The position numbers and the translations under genes are program-made. From the NCBI GenBank assembly GCA_019614645.1, contig JABWDB010000046.1, positions 1,254,001 to 1,318,000 on the forward strand: a DNA stretch of 64,000 nucleotides, written 5' to 3'. Shown here in pieces: positions 36,623 to 47,968 of the stretch. The stretch's first letter is position 1; each line of letters starts with the position of its first letter. The DNA comes from Stratiolaelaps scimitus (taxonomy: Eukaryota; Arthropoda; Arachnida; Mesostigmata; Laelapidae). The notes beneath the pieces were generated by a model. That model ran no database searches, was not told the origin of the DNA, and was given only the letters and a program-made list of their open reading frames with translations.

Positions 36623-38316
36623 TAATATATACCTATTGTATCGGTGTAAACAACAGCGGCTTGACTCGCGCACCACTGAACTGATTTTCGTTCTGTTTAT
36701 GATACGACCTCAGTACGACCTGTGATGCATCCTGTATCCGACACCCGGCAGAGATGAATATACATATCTGACTGCTTCAGATATCAGTTAAAGGTCCATC
36801 CATCCTTTGGGCGTCTTTTTTTTTTATCGAGGTCACGTGGGTAATTACCTATACGATTAATATTTCAGCTCTCTCGAGCGGAGGAGGCCCGACGTCCTTG
36901 GTCGTTGCTGGAGCCGACGATGTCCAAACAGGCCTTTCAAACATTCCCCAAATATACCAATGTCCTTCATGCGTCTATTCAACGACACGGAGAGACAAGC
37001 TGGACAAGCATGTCATGAAGCATGTCCTGCAGGTAAATATGCACATGATAGCACACATGTGCCATCCATGTGAATGAATTATCCCCCCAATGTTTTGCAC
37101 GGCTGAATCAAAACAATGTGAACACAACCTCATGCTGCATCTGACGTATGCTATAATTCCATGAACTATAACCATGTGCTAAGGTCTCTCGGTGTGTAAC
37201 GAGCGTGTACATATCTGCCTTGTGTTCTGTTCAGGACGGATACCATCCCTGTGGCAAGAAACGCCACCGTCCTGAGGCGCCACCGCAACGTCATCGTCAT
37301 AACGCTGAAGAGTACCACTGCCCGTATTGCTCGTACGGCTGTACCGTCTATAAAGCTCTACGGAAACACAAAAAGCTCCACTTGCAGGTAGGAGGATTTA
37401 CGTAGACCGTCATGTCATTCATGTGCCAATGCTGATTGCATTGATCATCAATTGATCTCTGATCGATGCAGTAAAACGCTGGATGGACAATGCTATGGGC
37501 GCATCGGGTTTGTTGTTGATTGTGTTTTTGCGCGCGTCTTTGTCTCTATTGCAACCGACCTATCCTTTTATATATATATATATATATAGTTTAGTAGAGC
37601 ATATTAAACAATGTTCAACCATACCCCCTATTGTTTGATCGAGACATTATAATATTTTACGGCTATTTTATTCGATTGATTAAGCAGGGTAAAGCACTTG
37701 TTGGAATCGTGAAGCTATCGTGCAAAGTGTGCGGCAAAGACCGAAACTCTGAGGAAGAGATGACGCGGCATATGCGGAAGCATCGACAGGGGGACAATTT
37801 CGTTTGTGACATCTGCGGATTCACATCGATTCAACTCAAGAAAATCATCCAGCACCGGTGAGTCACTCGGATCCAGATGACGATCGAGGAATGACGATAA
37901 TTTTGCGACAGAAGATAATCTGAAAATGTTCCAAGACGCTTAGGGCGTCGAATAGGTTATGTTATGTTCGTTGTTCCGCTGAGCTGAAGCGACCTCCGAT
38001 GAAAATCCGCAGCTTGCTAGTGGATGCTACTGCTACTGATGTAAAGAAAATGATGCAAACAGAGCAAGCTAAACGAACGCATGTCCTTTTTGATTGCTAG
38101 GCCCCCATTTTGAGTCTAGCCTAACCTAACCGATGCTCAATTCGCAGGCGAATGCACACGGGTGAAAAACCTCACCTCTGCCCGCACTGCAGTTACCGAT
38201 CAGCGCGTCGGGATAATCTCAGATCGCATGTGCGCCGAATGCATAAACGCGACAACATGTATATTGATACATTCAATCCGAGCAATGCGCCCGACTCCGG
38301 AATATCGCAGGCATAG
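33682..38316 (+). CDS. C2H2 zinc-finger protein with acidic, His/Gln-rich N-terminal half
   Basis: Ten exons join in frame: 33682-33864, 34293-34388, 34614-34839, 35051-35364, 35748-36024, 36342-36557, 36869-37032, 37235-37387, 37688-37857 and 38148-38316 (TAG). The total is about 655 residues. The first half is acidic (EDEDVKAG, DDEDAA, DDVGVEMDEELVEDVEM) with a His-rich stretch and no recognised domain. Finger 1 (CMEC..., residues 369-391) is followed by a poly-Gln block encoded by CAG repeats. Fingers 2-6 lie near 469, 521, 555, 583 and 611. Fingers 5 and 6 are joined by a canonical TGEKPH linker; the others are spaced widely. This suggests a nuclear DNA-binding regulator. I cannot assign an orthologue. 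The start is the first of two adjacent ATGs; no upstream in-frame exon was recognised. Confidence 0.88.
36089..36145. repeat. (TA)n followed by (TG)n microsatellite in a zinc-finger gene intron
   Basis: About 22 TA units with one interruption run into a short GT tract within the intron 36025-36341. Confidence 0.95.
36571..36620. repeat. (TTA)n microsatellite just after a splice donor
   Basis: About 16 TTA units begin 13 bases after the end of exon 36342-36557. That exon itself ends in a CAG-repeat-rich coding stretch. Confidence 0.95.
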
Positions 38317-41300
38317 GAGATTCGCCGAGACCATGTGGCTGGATGAGGTTGCCACTGCCAGCAAATCCTAACCTAGGCTGGAGGTGAGCACACCAGGAAT
38401 CTGTGTAGATTCACAGCTAGGTATACAACAAGTACTCCCTCTCTCTCTCTTTCGCCTTCTCTCTTTCTCTCTCTCTGTCCTAGTGAGTCCTGGGTCGAAT
38501 AGTAGGACGCGATTTAGGTCGTGTCCTTCATTGTTACCCCAAGCGTGACCTTTAATGTGATAAACAAGTCGGTAACAACTTCTGTCATTTGCGATATTCA
38601 TCATTTGACGACCCGGTACAACCGAGTGACCGTGCAACCCGCATTTACTACAAACAGATCAATTTTGTAAATGAATTTGAACACACAGTATTGCATTTCA
38701 CACGTGGAAGCTACTCTAACCACATTTAGTTATGCCCACACGGCTGCTATGTACGTCATCTAGTCGACTAATTCAGGCACAATTGAACTATTTTACAGGT
38801 AATAATAACGTTGTTAAGTACGTGGCTTTTAAACTAAAGTTCGTTTTTCGAAATTGGTCCATCGTTGTGAACTGGACTTGCGGCTGGTGGCATCGTCGGA
38901 CATCGATGACCGGGCATTTAAAACAACACCAGTGAAGAATTCATGGATACAGCAAAAATACCTACACGAGCTGGTTGTATATCTTGTTAACTGAACAGCT
39001 TTTTTTTTTGTACACATATAGTGCTCATTACAGCAATACCAGTATAAGCGAGATTGCTGCCAAATGGGCAGAGAACTCTCACTTTTTTCTCTCTCTCTCT
39101 CACAAACAGAACGTTTGCAAGAGAGCTTCGATTAATGACGGCAAAATGTCGCCGCTATACTTAATGAGCTGATCTACGAGGCGAATTATTGAAGGGAAGC
39201 TGCCCTTTGTGTAATACTGTATTATATATTTAATATTAAAAATAATGATGATAATAATAATAATAATAATAAATATATATATATATATGTATACGTTTTC
39301 AATCAATCAATTGTCATCTGACGTAGAAGACAGGGCACGAGAGAAAAATGCATGGCACAGAATTTAATTGCGAAATCAGCGAGTTGTTAGCCGACCGTCT
39401 AGAAGGTGAAAACCTTGGGCATCATGTGTCAAATCTAAGCGGAACAACTCATGAATTAACGACAACGCATTCAGTGAGACCTGAGCTCCGTTGGCTCGGC
39501 GATGTATTAGCGAGCCAGATTTCATCTGGTCTCTCGAATCGATACTTGACATCGATTCAACATTGAGAGATTCTCAACGACGAGATAGCCCAATGACGCT
39601 TCTGTCCGAAGGGCGCCGTTCTCGAGTCTACTCCAATAGTGTTCCTATGCTCGCGGCGAAAGGCGATTTGAGGTAGAGTGATGGAAGTCAACAAACGAAC
39701 TCGATGCGCGGGCGTCACGTTGTTTACATGAACACGCATATGGGAATCGTCAACTGAACCAACTGTGCGTGGTCTCATAGCTAAACAGGTTGACCTGACG
39801 TCTGAGATACAACAGGTATTTAGTAATGGTTGTATTGTCAAGGGGTACACGATAGATGATAGACCGATCATAGTGGAGAACCTGAACGAAATGAGCTCAC
39901 AGTGATGATTCATAATGATCATGATGAACGAGGAGTGTAGAATGGTGATATTTCATTGTGGTCGTCTTAGCATATTCTCGATATATTGGTATAATAATAC
40001 ATGAATCATTATGACATACTACGATATGATTGTGCCCATATGCTGAGTGCAGTGCTAATTGTGGATGACGATGATGGTGATGATGATTATGATAATGATG
40101 AGCGCACGTGAGAAGCCGGCGATAAACAATGCTAACTGAGTCTGGTTACGGTGTCCTGGAGTGAGCTTATGGGCAAACATCTAATTAGCGCAAACGATCC
40201 AAAGATCCATCACTAGTTTCGTGACAGAGATTTAAACGTTACTTAGTGGTGGTCGTGGACGATGCAACAACAAAACAAAAAAACAGAACAGAGGATCGAG
40301 CTCAACCCGTAACGTAATGAGAGTCAGCTCATACAATGATTGAAGCAGCCACAGCAACTATCGTGTAAAGTACTTCATAATTTTGCTCAATGTTGAAGAA
40401 TCTTTCGTTATCCGGCATATCGAATAGAGATCACTGTATTTCGCGATGTTTCCTCATTCAATACGAATACTAGATAATTAGTAATTGTAGTACTAATCAT
40501 AGATCACGACGGGGGTAAACATAGATTTGTATGGTGGCCATCACCACCACTAGGTCAACGGTGGTAGTTACTAGATGTAAGATGACTCTCCTATTTAACG
40601 TAGCTAGCGTAGCGAATGGTGAACTCTCGTGACATTATTACTACTAGCTAATAATCGCCATCCAGCTTTGCAACAGTCATATAGTGTCATAATCGAATTC
40701 AGCTGGGTCCCATATAGGCAGACACTTTGATAGACACACGCACACACACGCGCACACACGTCACACACATTGCGTCACTAAGAAAAACAACCGTCTTTAT
40801 ATATAGACATCACCATCACCTAATATGATTGCTTGATTGATGGGGTGAGATGGATATAGTCGATATCACGATAGCAGCAGCAGCCATCTATCAGCATGAG
40901 TCGCAATTCGCGTTCGAGTTGCACGAATCACCACCAAGCGACAGTGAGATAGGATACGAGTTAGCGTTGGCAAAAACAGCCCAAGAAAAACGCCGAACGA
41001 CGACAACGACAATGATGACGATGATCAGGAAGTTGTTTGATGAAAATTGCGACCCCACCGGCACGAGTTCCATGTCCACTTCTAGTTGTTTGTCACAGTA
41101 TGCTCTCTCATGCTGTCTCGTACGAAGCACCAGATCGAAGGTGAAGAGCGAGAACGAGAAATGGATAAATTGAGGTGCTGACTCGTGTCGGCAGCCGCGT
41201 ACAATGTGTGTTAACGTACAACGCAACAGTGATTTGGAATTGAAATTTTTCATTCATGGCGTGTGATACATTCGTGAGTTGAGAAAGGACCCACTCTCGC

Positions 41301-44300
41301 TCGAAGCCAGATAGGGAGACAGTGGACTGGTTAGGCTATCGAGATCAAGGTGTGGTCAGGGGAGGACAAATTTCCTTCGATCCATGTGATGGGATGTTAT
41401 TTTACGCTTATATTATCAGTTTTTCAAGTGATTATTATTATTATTATTGTTAAGAGAGAAACGACATGAGATATGTGAAAATGTCGAATAATTAATTCAT
41501 CCACAAGAATCTGACTGGTGTACAGCTGGGCGGCCAGCCTACGCCAGATCAGACAGTTGAGTTCGCCTGATCGCCACTGGTTCGTTTGAGTGCTATAATA
41601 TAATTCGTTTGATGAGCAACAACGCAGACTACGATACACAGCGATGTGCACAGTCGATACATTTACACATACATCGACATATTCACATACACACAAAAAG
41701 TAGAACACACCACACATACACATATATAAGATCATCATCTATAAGATGTGGGTTGAATTGTCCTCCATAATGGAACGACTGTATATTCAAGTTGGTGATA
41801 CAAATCGTTATTATTATATACATATATAGGTATACACGAATATATCGGGTATGTACGTATACACACACATATATATTCACATATATAATGGTATAAATGT
41901 GTCTTCTCATAACCCACTCATTAGCCGAATATCACCTTCACTTCTACTGATTCTCCTCATTCGTTAATCTTTCGTCCCGTTGCGCCCCTCTCTCTCTCGC
42001 TCTCTCTCTCTCTCGTTCTGTAAAAATTCTGGTTGAATGAGATAGTCGATGTCACCGTTTGCGAACGACATTAATTTCCGCTCCTTCTGTTCAATGAACT
42101 ATGAGCCGATTATGGCCACCTGCTCAGTGGCCTCGCCACGATCGCGCCCACGATCGCGCTAACATTTATATACATACAAACCTATGTTTGTATGCAATCA
42201 TCAGTCCCATTAGAATACAGATATTCTCAGCAGCCTCATTGACGACGATGAGTTGTGCTGCTTATTTCTTTTTTTAATTTTTTTCTCAATTATGTCTTGT
42301 TATTATCCTGATCCTGTCATTCGTCGTGAAGCAACGTCTTCCGTAACGCAGATGGCGTACCTTGAGTTACCTGACCGTACTCTGGCGAATGGCACTATCG
42401 AAACACCCAGCGATTTGGATACGACACGTGGCTAGCAGATACGACTCGATATTGTCACTACTAAACAATGAACGCAATGTGAAAGCGATTCCCCGTTCAC
42501 GTTAATTGTTCGTCTAGAGTCTACCCGGGAAAGTATAGATCACCAAACATTACATAATAATAATAATAATAATAATTGTTTTTCGAGCTGACCCTCAGCT
42601 GTTCCCCTATGTGACAGGCCTCAGCTCTTAACCTCAGCTCACTCTTCTTTCTTTATCTGAAGATTCTCACCAAACAACACATAGATAGCTGACACACGCG
42701 GATGCGCGAAGAGCGAGAGTGATGGAGAGGTTAGAATCATTCGTTTGCTGAACAAATTCATTAATGAATGACCAACGGCTGCGTATGACCGTGTGTCGAT
42801 GTCGGTTTCGCATTCGCACGAGATTTTAATGCTAGCTATTCATTATAGATCGACGCGACGACTTAACAGTTGACATCGGCTCTGTCGTCACATGTAGCCT
42901 ACTAGAAACACATCGAACCAATATACAAACTGACGCCGATGGTGTCTACAGCACCCGTTCATGTTTTACTCTTGGAAGATCTTCACGTGTTAAAATTTGC
43001 GTATATTCACTCTGTGTGTCTGTCTCTCTTTCTTGCTCTGTGTAGCTCACTTGTTCGTGTCCTGCCGTCACGAACGGCTGCAATCACAACTAGTAATCAT
43101 AAATCATAATTTACACCCAATACCCACTACGATAATTAGTACATTGACACGTAATTATCGTGAATTCGCCAAATCGTCGTCGACTGCTGGGGCGGAAATG
43201 ACGCAACGTATTATAATGAGGATGATCATGATGATGCTCAGTCTAATGGCAACGATCGAGACATCAATCGTACACCAGTACCAGCACTGGCAGCACAGCC
43301 AGCAACGCAACACCGTTACTCCACTGTCGAAAGGATCACACCCCCCCCTAAGCTCATTGTGTATGCTGCTACTGGAGTTGATATGTTTAGATAAGCTTGG
43401 GTGGCTGGATATGACTGTGTGCGTTCGAGAAATGGTCCAAGTGAGAAGAGAAAAAAAACAATTTGAGATCGAGACAAAGCGCACGGTCCACAGAGAACTC
43501 TGTGCACTACGCCAGTCAATATTTAATATTACACTAATTGCTCGCAACTGATGCTGCGTTTCGGCTCAAGCTGAGATGGATCATGTCAAAGTCACAAGAG
43601 CAATCATCTTCTTTGTCTCTCGTAGCGGTACACGCTCATCGAAATCTTGTCCTTCTCAGCTATCGGCTGGCTGTAGTCATTCTTCCGCGGGGCAAGAGAC
43701 AGAGAGAGAGAGAGATAGGTGAAGAAATTCGACTGAAAAGAACTTCACCATCCGTCTTTCCTATCCTATTCAGGCATTACCGGCAAGTCTAGCTAGCTTT
43801 GGGAGCATGCACATTGAGTTAACATGGTGTTAACACGAGGCTGTTTGTCCACGTTCGTATTCATCCGCTCATTCATTTACACAGATCGACAGGCACACGT
43901 GAGCTGGGACGAAGAAATATTCGAATTTTTCAACTTTTCTTGATCGATAGACGTTCGCATCAAGCCCTTGGATCATAATGAGATGCGACACATGAACGAT
44001 CGGAGCTTGAAAACACAATCGATGCCTGACAGAGTGGCCGTGACAGATATCGATCCTGACGAATATCTGACATGTTTGTTGTTTGAGCAATCCGATCTCA
44101 ACATATAGATCGAAAAGTCCGCAGAGACAGTAAGCGCTCGCGAAGATTGCCGCGCTGCTGGATTAACACGCAGATATGAATTGAAAGCAGCTTGCAAATG
44201 ATTCGTCGTCATAATTAGCTTAGTTAAGAGAACACAGACACACACACACACATAGGTACAATTGCTCAGGTTAGACGGACATGTATGCAAACCTCAACCT

Positions 44301-44747
44301 ATGTACGTGATGCCGCTTTAAATGAATTTCATCTCCATCGCAAGGGGAACGCTACGCGAGGCGATCTTCATTTGTTTTTCGACCCCCGAATGAAGAGACC
44401 CCCCCCCAACATGTCGAGTATTGTAATAACAATAATAGTACATTCATTTGTTCCCTATGACTGACCAGAGATAGAGGGTAGATTTCGTGTTATGTCAAAA
44501 GGCTGTAGAAGATTGTCCGTAGAAATGTGACCGACGTGCGGTTAATGACACTATATATATATATATGATCATCAGGTAAAGTGTTTAGCATCACAGACAC
44601 TTATATGGTAAATTGCTACTAAGTAATGATAACAAACTGTATTAGATAACAGAACACGAAATGAATTTGTGAATGAGAGAGTAAGTAAATACTAGGCTGA
44701 CTGTATGTGTGTACCTAGTGGCGTATATTATGTACATAAATTAATTA
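38317..44747 (+). other. Long ORF-poor stretch, possible 3' UTR of the zinc-finger gene
   Basis: More than 6 kb after the zinc-finger stop holds no recognisable coding exon on either strand. There are many short ATG/GAT and TTA simple repeats, CT tracts (38433-38478, 41989-42015) and AT-rich motifs. Polyadenylation hexamers occur at 39268-39273 and at 44748-44757. Long 3' UTRs are common in genes for transcription factors, but nothing here proves transcription. A separate non-coding RNA or plain intergenic DNA is equally possible. Confidence 0.35.
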
Positions 44748-44767
44748 AATAAATAAATGATGAATAA
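44748..44767 (+). terminator. Cluster of polyadenylation signals
   Basis: Two overlapping AATAAA hexamers at 44748-44757 and a third near 44763 lie at the end of the ORF-poor stretch after the zinc-finger gene. They are candidates for a distal poly(A) site. Confidence 0.35.
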
Positions 44768-46581
44768 AGGGACTCTAGTTGAGTTGTTGTACCCGAATCA
44801 GAATGTTTCCTTGTTACAATTAATTGTATATATAAACAATATAATAATTTAGTATTATAAGGTGTTAGTCTGAACATTGCGGCAATTTATTGGATTTTGT
44901 AACTTCATAGTCGCTTCTGTATTATCACGCTGATTACGCGGGGTGTCCATTGCGCCCTCCGCTTGCCTCTAACGCTAAGAGTATCCAGACAATCTTAACA
45001 ATTGTCTCAGACAAATCTTTGCCATCTGCTCAATGCCATCGTCAACCTCTTATGCTGTTCTTTTATAGTGCTTCTCCACCTCCTTTGCCGCTATATATAA
45101 ACTCTTTGTCGATGATGTCTGTGAACGTTTTCAATTCGTTCAGCTTAAGTTTCCGCTCATAACGAGCGAAATGCAGGGTTGACCAGCTAATCATTATACT
45201 TATATAATTATATATAATCACTGATGAACAAATGACTGAAATTACCTTCGTTGTGGACTCGGAAATGTGTGGCCATCATCATGATTGAAGATTCGATGTC
45301 AACTTCAAATAATCGTCGTTGATGCAAAGCAATCATTAGAGACAAAACAACACATAGCCAGATCAATGAAGCTCAAAATGGCGAACCATGGACAGGGTGT
45401 TTATTAAAGACGTTCGAAAATACACACATACATGTGTATATAATATACATTGTATTCTTACCTTGGAAGTATTACAGTATCAGTAGGTATGTCTACAGGG
45501 CACAACGTCGGCGACCGGGACCAAGCGCGCACGGTCCTTCACTATGAAGCGCCTTTCTCGCGCTGCGCAGAGGCAGGGAGGCAATGCTATCGCCTCCCTC
45601 AGGGGTCACAATGACGACCTCGGCCTGAGACCCTGTGCTCAATCGAGCAGTTCATCATTCGCCAGGAATAATGCGATGTTGTTGACTAACAATATCGCAA
45701 TACCTAGCGACGCCACTTTGACAAAGCGACCGGCAGTGGGATGTGTCGCGGGTTCAAATCCCGTCCTGGGACCTATCCGTGGATTTTCCTTCCGAAATTT
45801 CTCGTAGTTATGCCATTTTGCTGATAATAAGTGCCGAGGGAGAACAGTTGTTTGATGAGCTGTCTACTCTGAGAAGTCCGCCCCCCTCAGCTGCAATGGA
45901 AGCATATACATACATGCAATTAAACGATTTGAAATGCGTCTCAAAAGGGATAATTACCGATATTTTCTCTGATGGCGTGGCCAACCATCCATGATGATCA
46001 GTAGCACTTGTTGTCCATCCAATCTAGCGATTTCATCCCCGTTATCCTGTATGGGTATTATAACGTGGACCAGTTTAGTGTACTTGGTGATACCAGTGCA
46101 GTTTTGTATGGTTTAATGTAGAAAGCCGCGTCTTTTCTTGACAATGAAGCATGTAATTAGCGTATTGTAGAACGGGTGCATAAACGAGTGTATTATGATT
46201 AGCGAGATGTGCCCTTTAAAATCTCAAACAGCACTCATCCACTCAACCCCCAGTAAGTGCGCAGGGTATCAACTGCGGCGATCGACCTTCAATCCATTAT
46301 TGCTATTGGGATGACCGCTTCCGGGACGTCGGCATGGCTCGTTTCTCTCCTACAGACAATGTCATTTCATTTTCTTTGCGCCAGTCCTAGTGCACCATTT
46401 ATTTTTAGGGAATATATGCGCCGTTATAAATGTCCCTTAGCTAGCTAATTTTTAATTAACCAATTTAACAGTAATTTCGATAACAATCAAAATCGACTTG
46501 CTAGTGATAACATCCACTAAATCTCTGGACTCATGAATTCACATCAAATAAATCTGATATTCAACCCAATTGATAGGGGGG
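44768..46581. other. Gene-poor stretch before the EXD2 region
   Basis: Only the tRNA-like repeat at 45700-45775 stands out. Short open frames on the plus strand (44950-45162, 45544-45807, 46257-46448) show no family motif and no splice pattern that joins them. Confidence 0.4.
45700..45775 (+). repeat. tRNA-like element with intact T arm
   Basis: A string with GCGGGTTCAAATCCCGT forms a perfect five-pair T stem with a standard T loop, followed by CCTGGGACC. The upstream half lacks a convincing D arm and anticodon stem. It is a tRNA-derived repeat or pseudogene rather than a working tRNA gene. Confidence 0.45.
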
Positions 46582-46651
46582 CATCCTCTGCCTGAGACTC
46601 ACTAATATATGGAGTTGACTTTAAATATTAGTGAATCTCAGGCGGAGGATG
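46582..46651. repeat. Short inverted repeat (27-base arms, 16-base loop)
   Basis: The arm 46582-46608 is matched in reverse complement by 46625-46651 with two differences, one of which still gives a G:U pair in RNA. A (TA)n tract lies at 46662-46692. It could be a MITE end, a hairpin RNA or a relic of a small duplication. It is shorter than typical pre-miRNA hairpins. Confidence 0.7.
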
Positions 46652-47472
46652 TCGACCCCGTTATATATATATCTATATATATATATATATAGATCCCGTC
46701 CGAGCTCTTTTGTTCGAACGTGCTTCGACGCGGTTTTTTTTCTGGAAGACAAATCGGTTACCTGGAAGACCACTAGACAAGAAATCTGCTCAATACGTAT
46801 AACCAATACGTATAATAACAACCGGCAATTCTATACAAGTCTACTATAATCACGTAATCTACAGCTGATATTAGCTTCCGGCATTCTGTGGCGGTTCGAT
46901 CCACAAAAAAATGAGCTTTTATGAATAATATTCATAAAACATTATTGTAAATTCCACGGAACGCCTGTAAGTGAGATTGGAAAACGTTTTGAATTCAATG
47001 AGATTAGCTTTGCCTTGAGCTTTGCGAAATTGCTCGAATATCGACTGCCGATCACCCATTCAAAATAAATATGTATACAGATCAGATGTTATCCGTTAAT
47101 CCGTCTGATCCGTCGATCAGACTTGTTGTCCCAGTTTTTCATTGGCAAACAGTGCCAACGAAGAAAGCATGACGCCGGGACGTCGAGATTGCCAAGCTCC
47201 GATTCTTTACCGTCTTGAACCCTGTAGCTACAGATGACTCTGAACATGCTGCAGTGGAGTTGCCGAAATAACTAGGTATTAGTAGTTTAACTGTAGGGGG
47301 ACCTTTGCATGGATTCTATGAAAGCACAGCGGGGGATATACATAATAGAGGATTGGCATTAGTAGACAGTTAGAAAAAGCAGTTTGATTAATCTATCAGT
47401 GCCAGTCGGATTAGTGTCGCTCAACAAATCTCAAAGTTGTAAAGCCCCCGACAAATACTCGAATATTTCATC

Positions 47473-47554
47473 ACCAGCTCGCGGCACTCGGACCTGCGGC
47501 CACCGGCTCTCTACGGCCAGAGAATTAGCCACCGTCGAAGTCATCACGCTGCCA
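47473..47554 (-). mobile_element. SINE copy, 5' tRNA-like half
   Basis: On the minus strand it opens with GATGACTTCGACGGTGGC, then a CTCTGGCC..AGAGAGCC hairpin and CCGCAGGTCCGAGTGCC. The order matches the tRNA-like half of the SINE at 63287-63440 (GATGAAG, GCGGTGGC, CTCTGGC hairpin, GCAGGTTCGAATCCC). The tail is not clearly preserved. Confidence 0.5.
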
Positions 47555-47658
47555 TGCGCCTCGTATGCTTGCTAACTAGAGACCTCTATACCAACATCTC
47601 GGTATATACTCAATGCAGGCAAAAACAGAAAATAGTCCAATCGCGTAAATTAAAATAC

Positions 47659-47664
47659 TTTATT
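47659..47664 (-). terminator. Polyadenylation signal candidate of EXD2
   Basis: TTTATT on the plus strand reads AATAAA for EXD2, about 305 bases after its stop codon. The assignment is by position only. Confidence 0.45.
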
Positions 47665-47968
47665 CCGAGAAAATATCGTTTCATAAATATTTCCCTGCTC
47701 CTCCTCCGCATTCATTGACTGATTTGCCACAATGATTACGGTACGCTTCAAGGTCACGTTAGTACAATGTCACACGCACGTAAGGTGCTTAATATTATAC
47801 GTCAACAGACCCCATTTAGTCTGTTTCACGGGAAACAGTAAGTCAACGCTAGTTATAACATGATACAGTCGAAATTTACATGCAATTCAGATTTAGCCTG
47901 TTCCCAGAGACGATTAGCTCCTCTGGTTGCCTGGCGGCCATCTGAGTGGTCCCTGTCAAATCCACGTT

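Noticed and set aside
39348..39566. Plus-strand 72-codon frame after the zinc-finger gene
   Set aside because: No family motif, no splice partners, and ordinary for random sequence of this composition.
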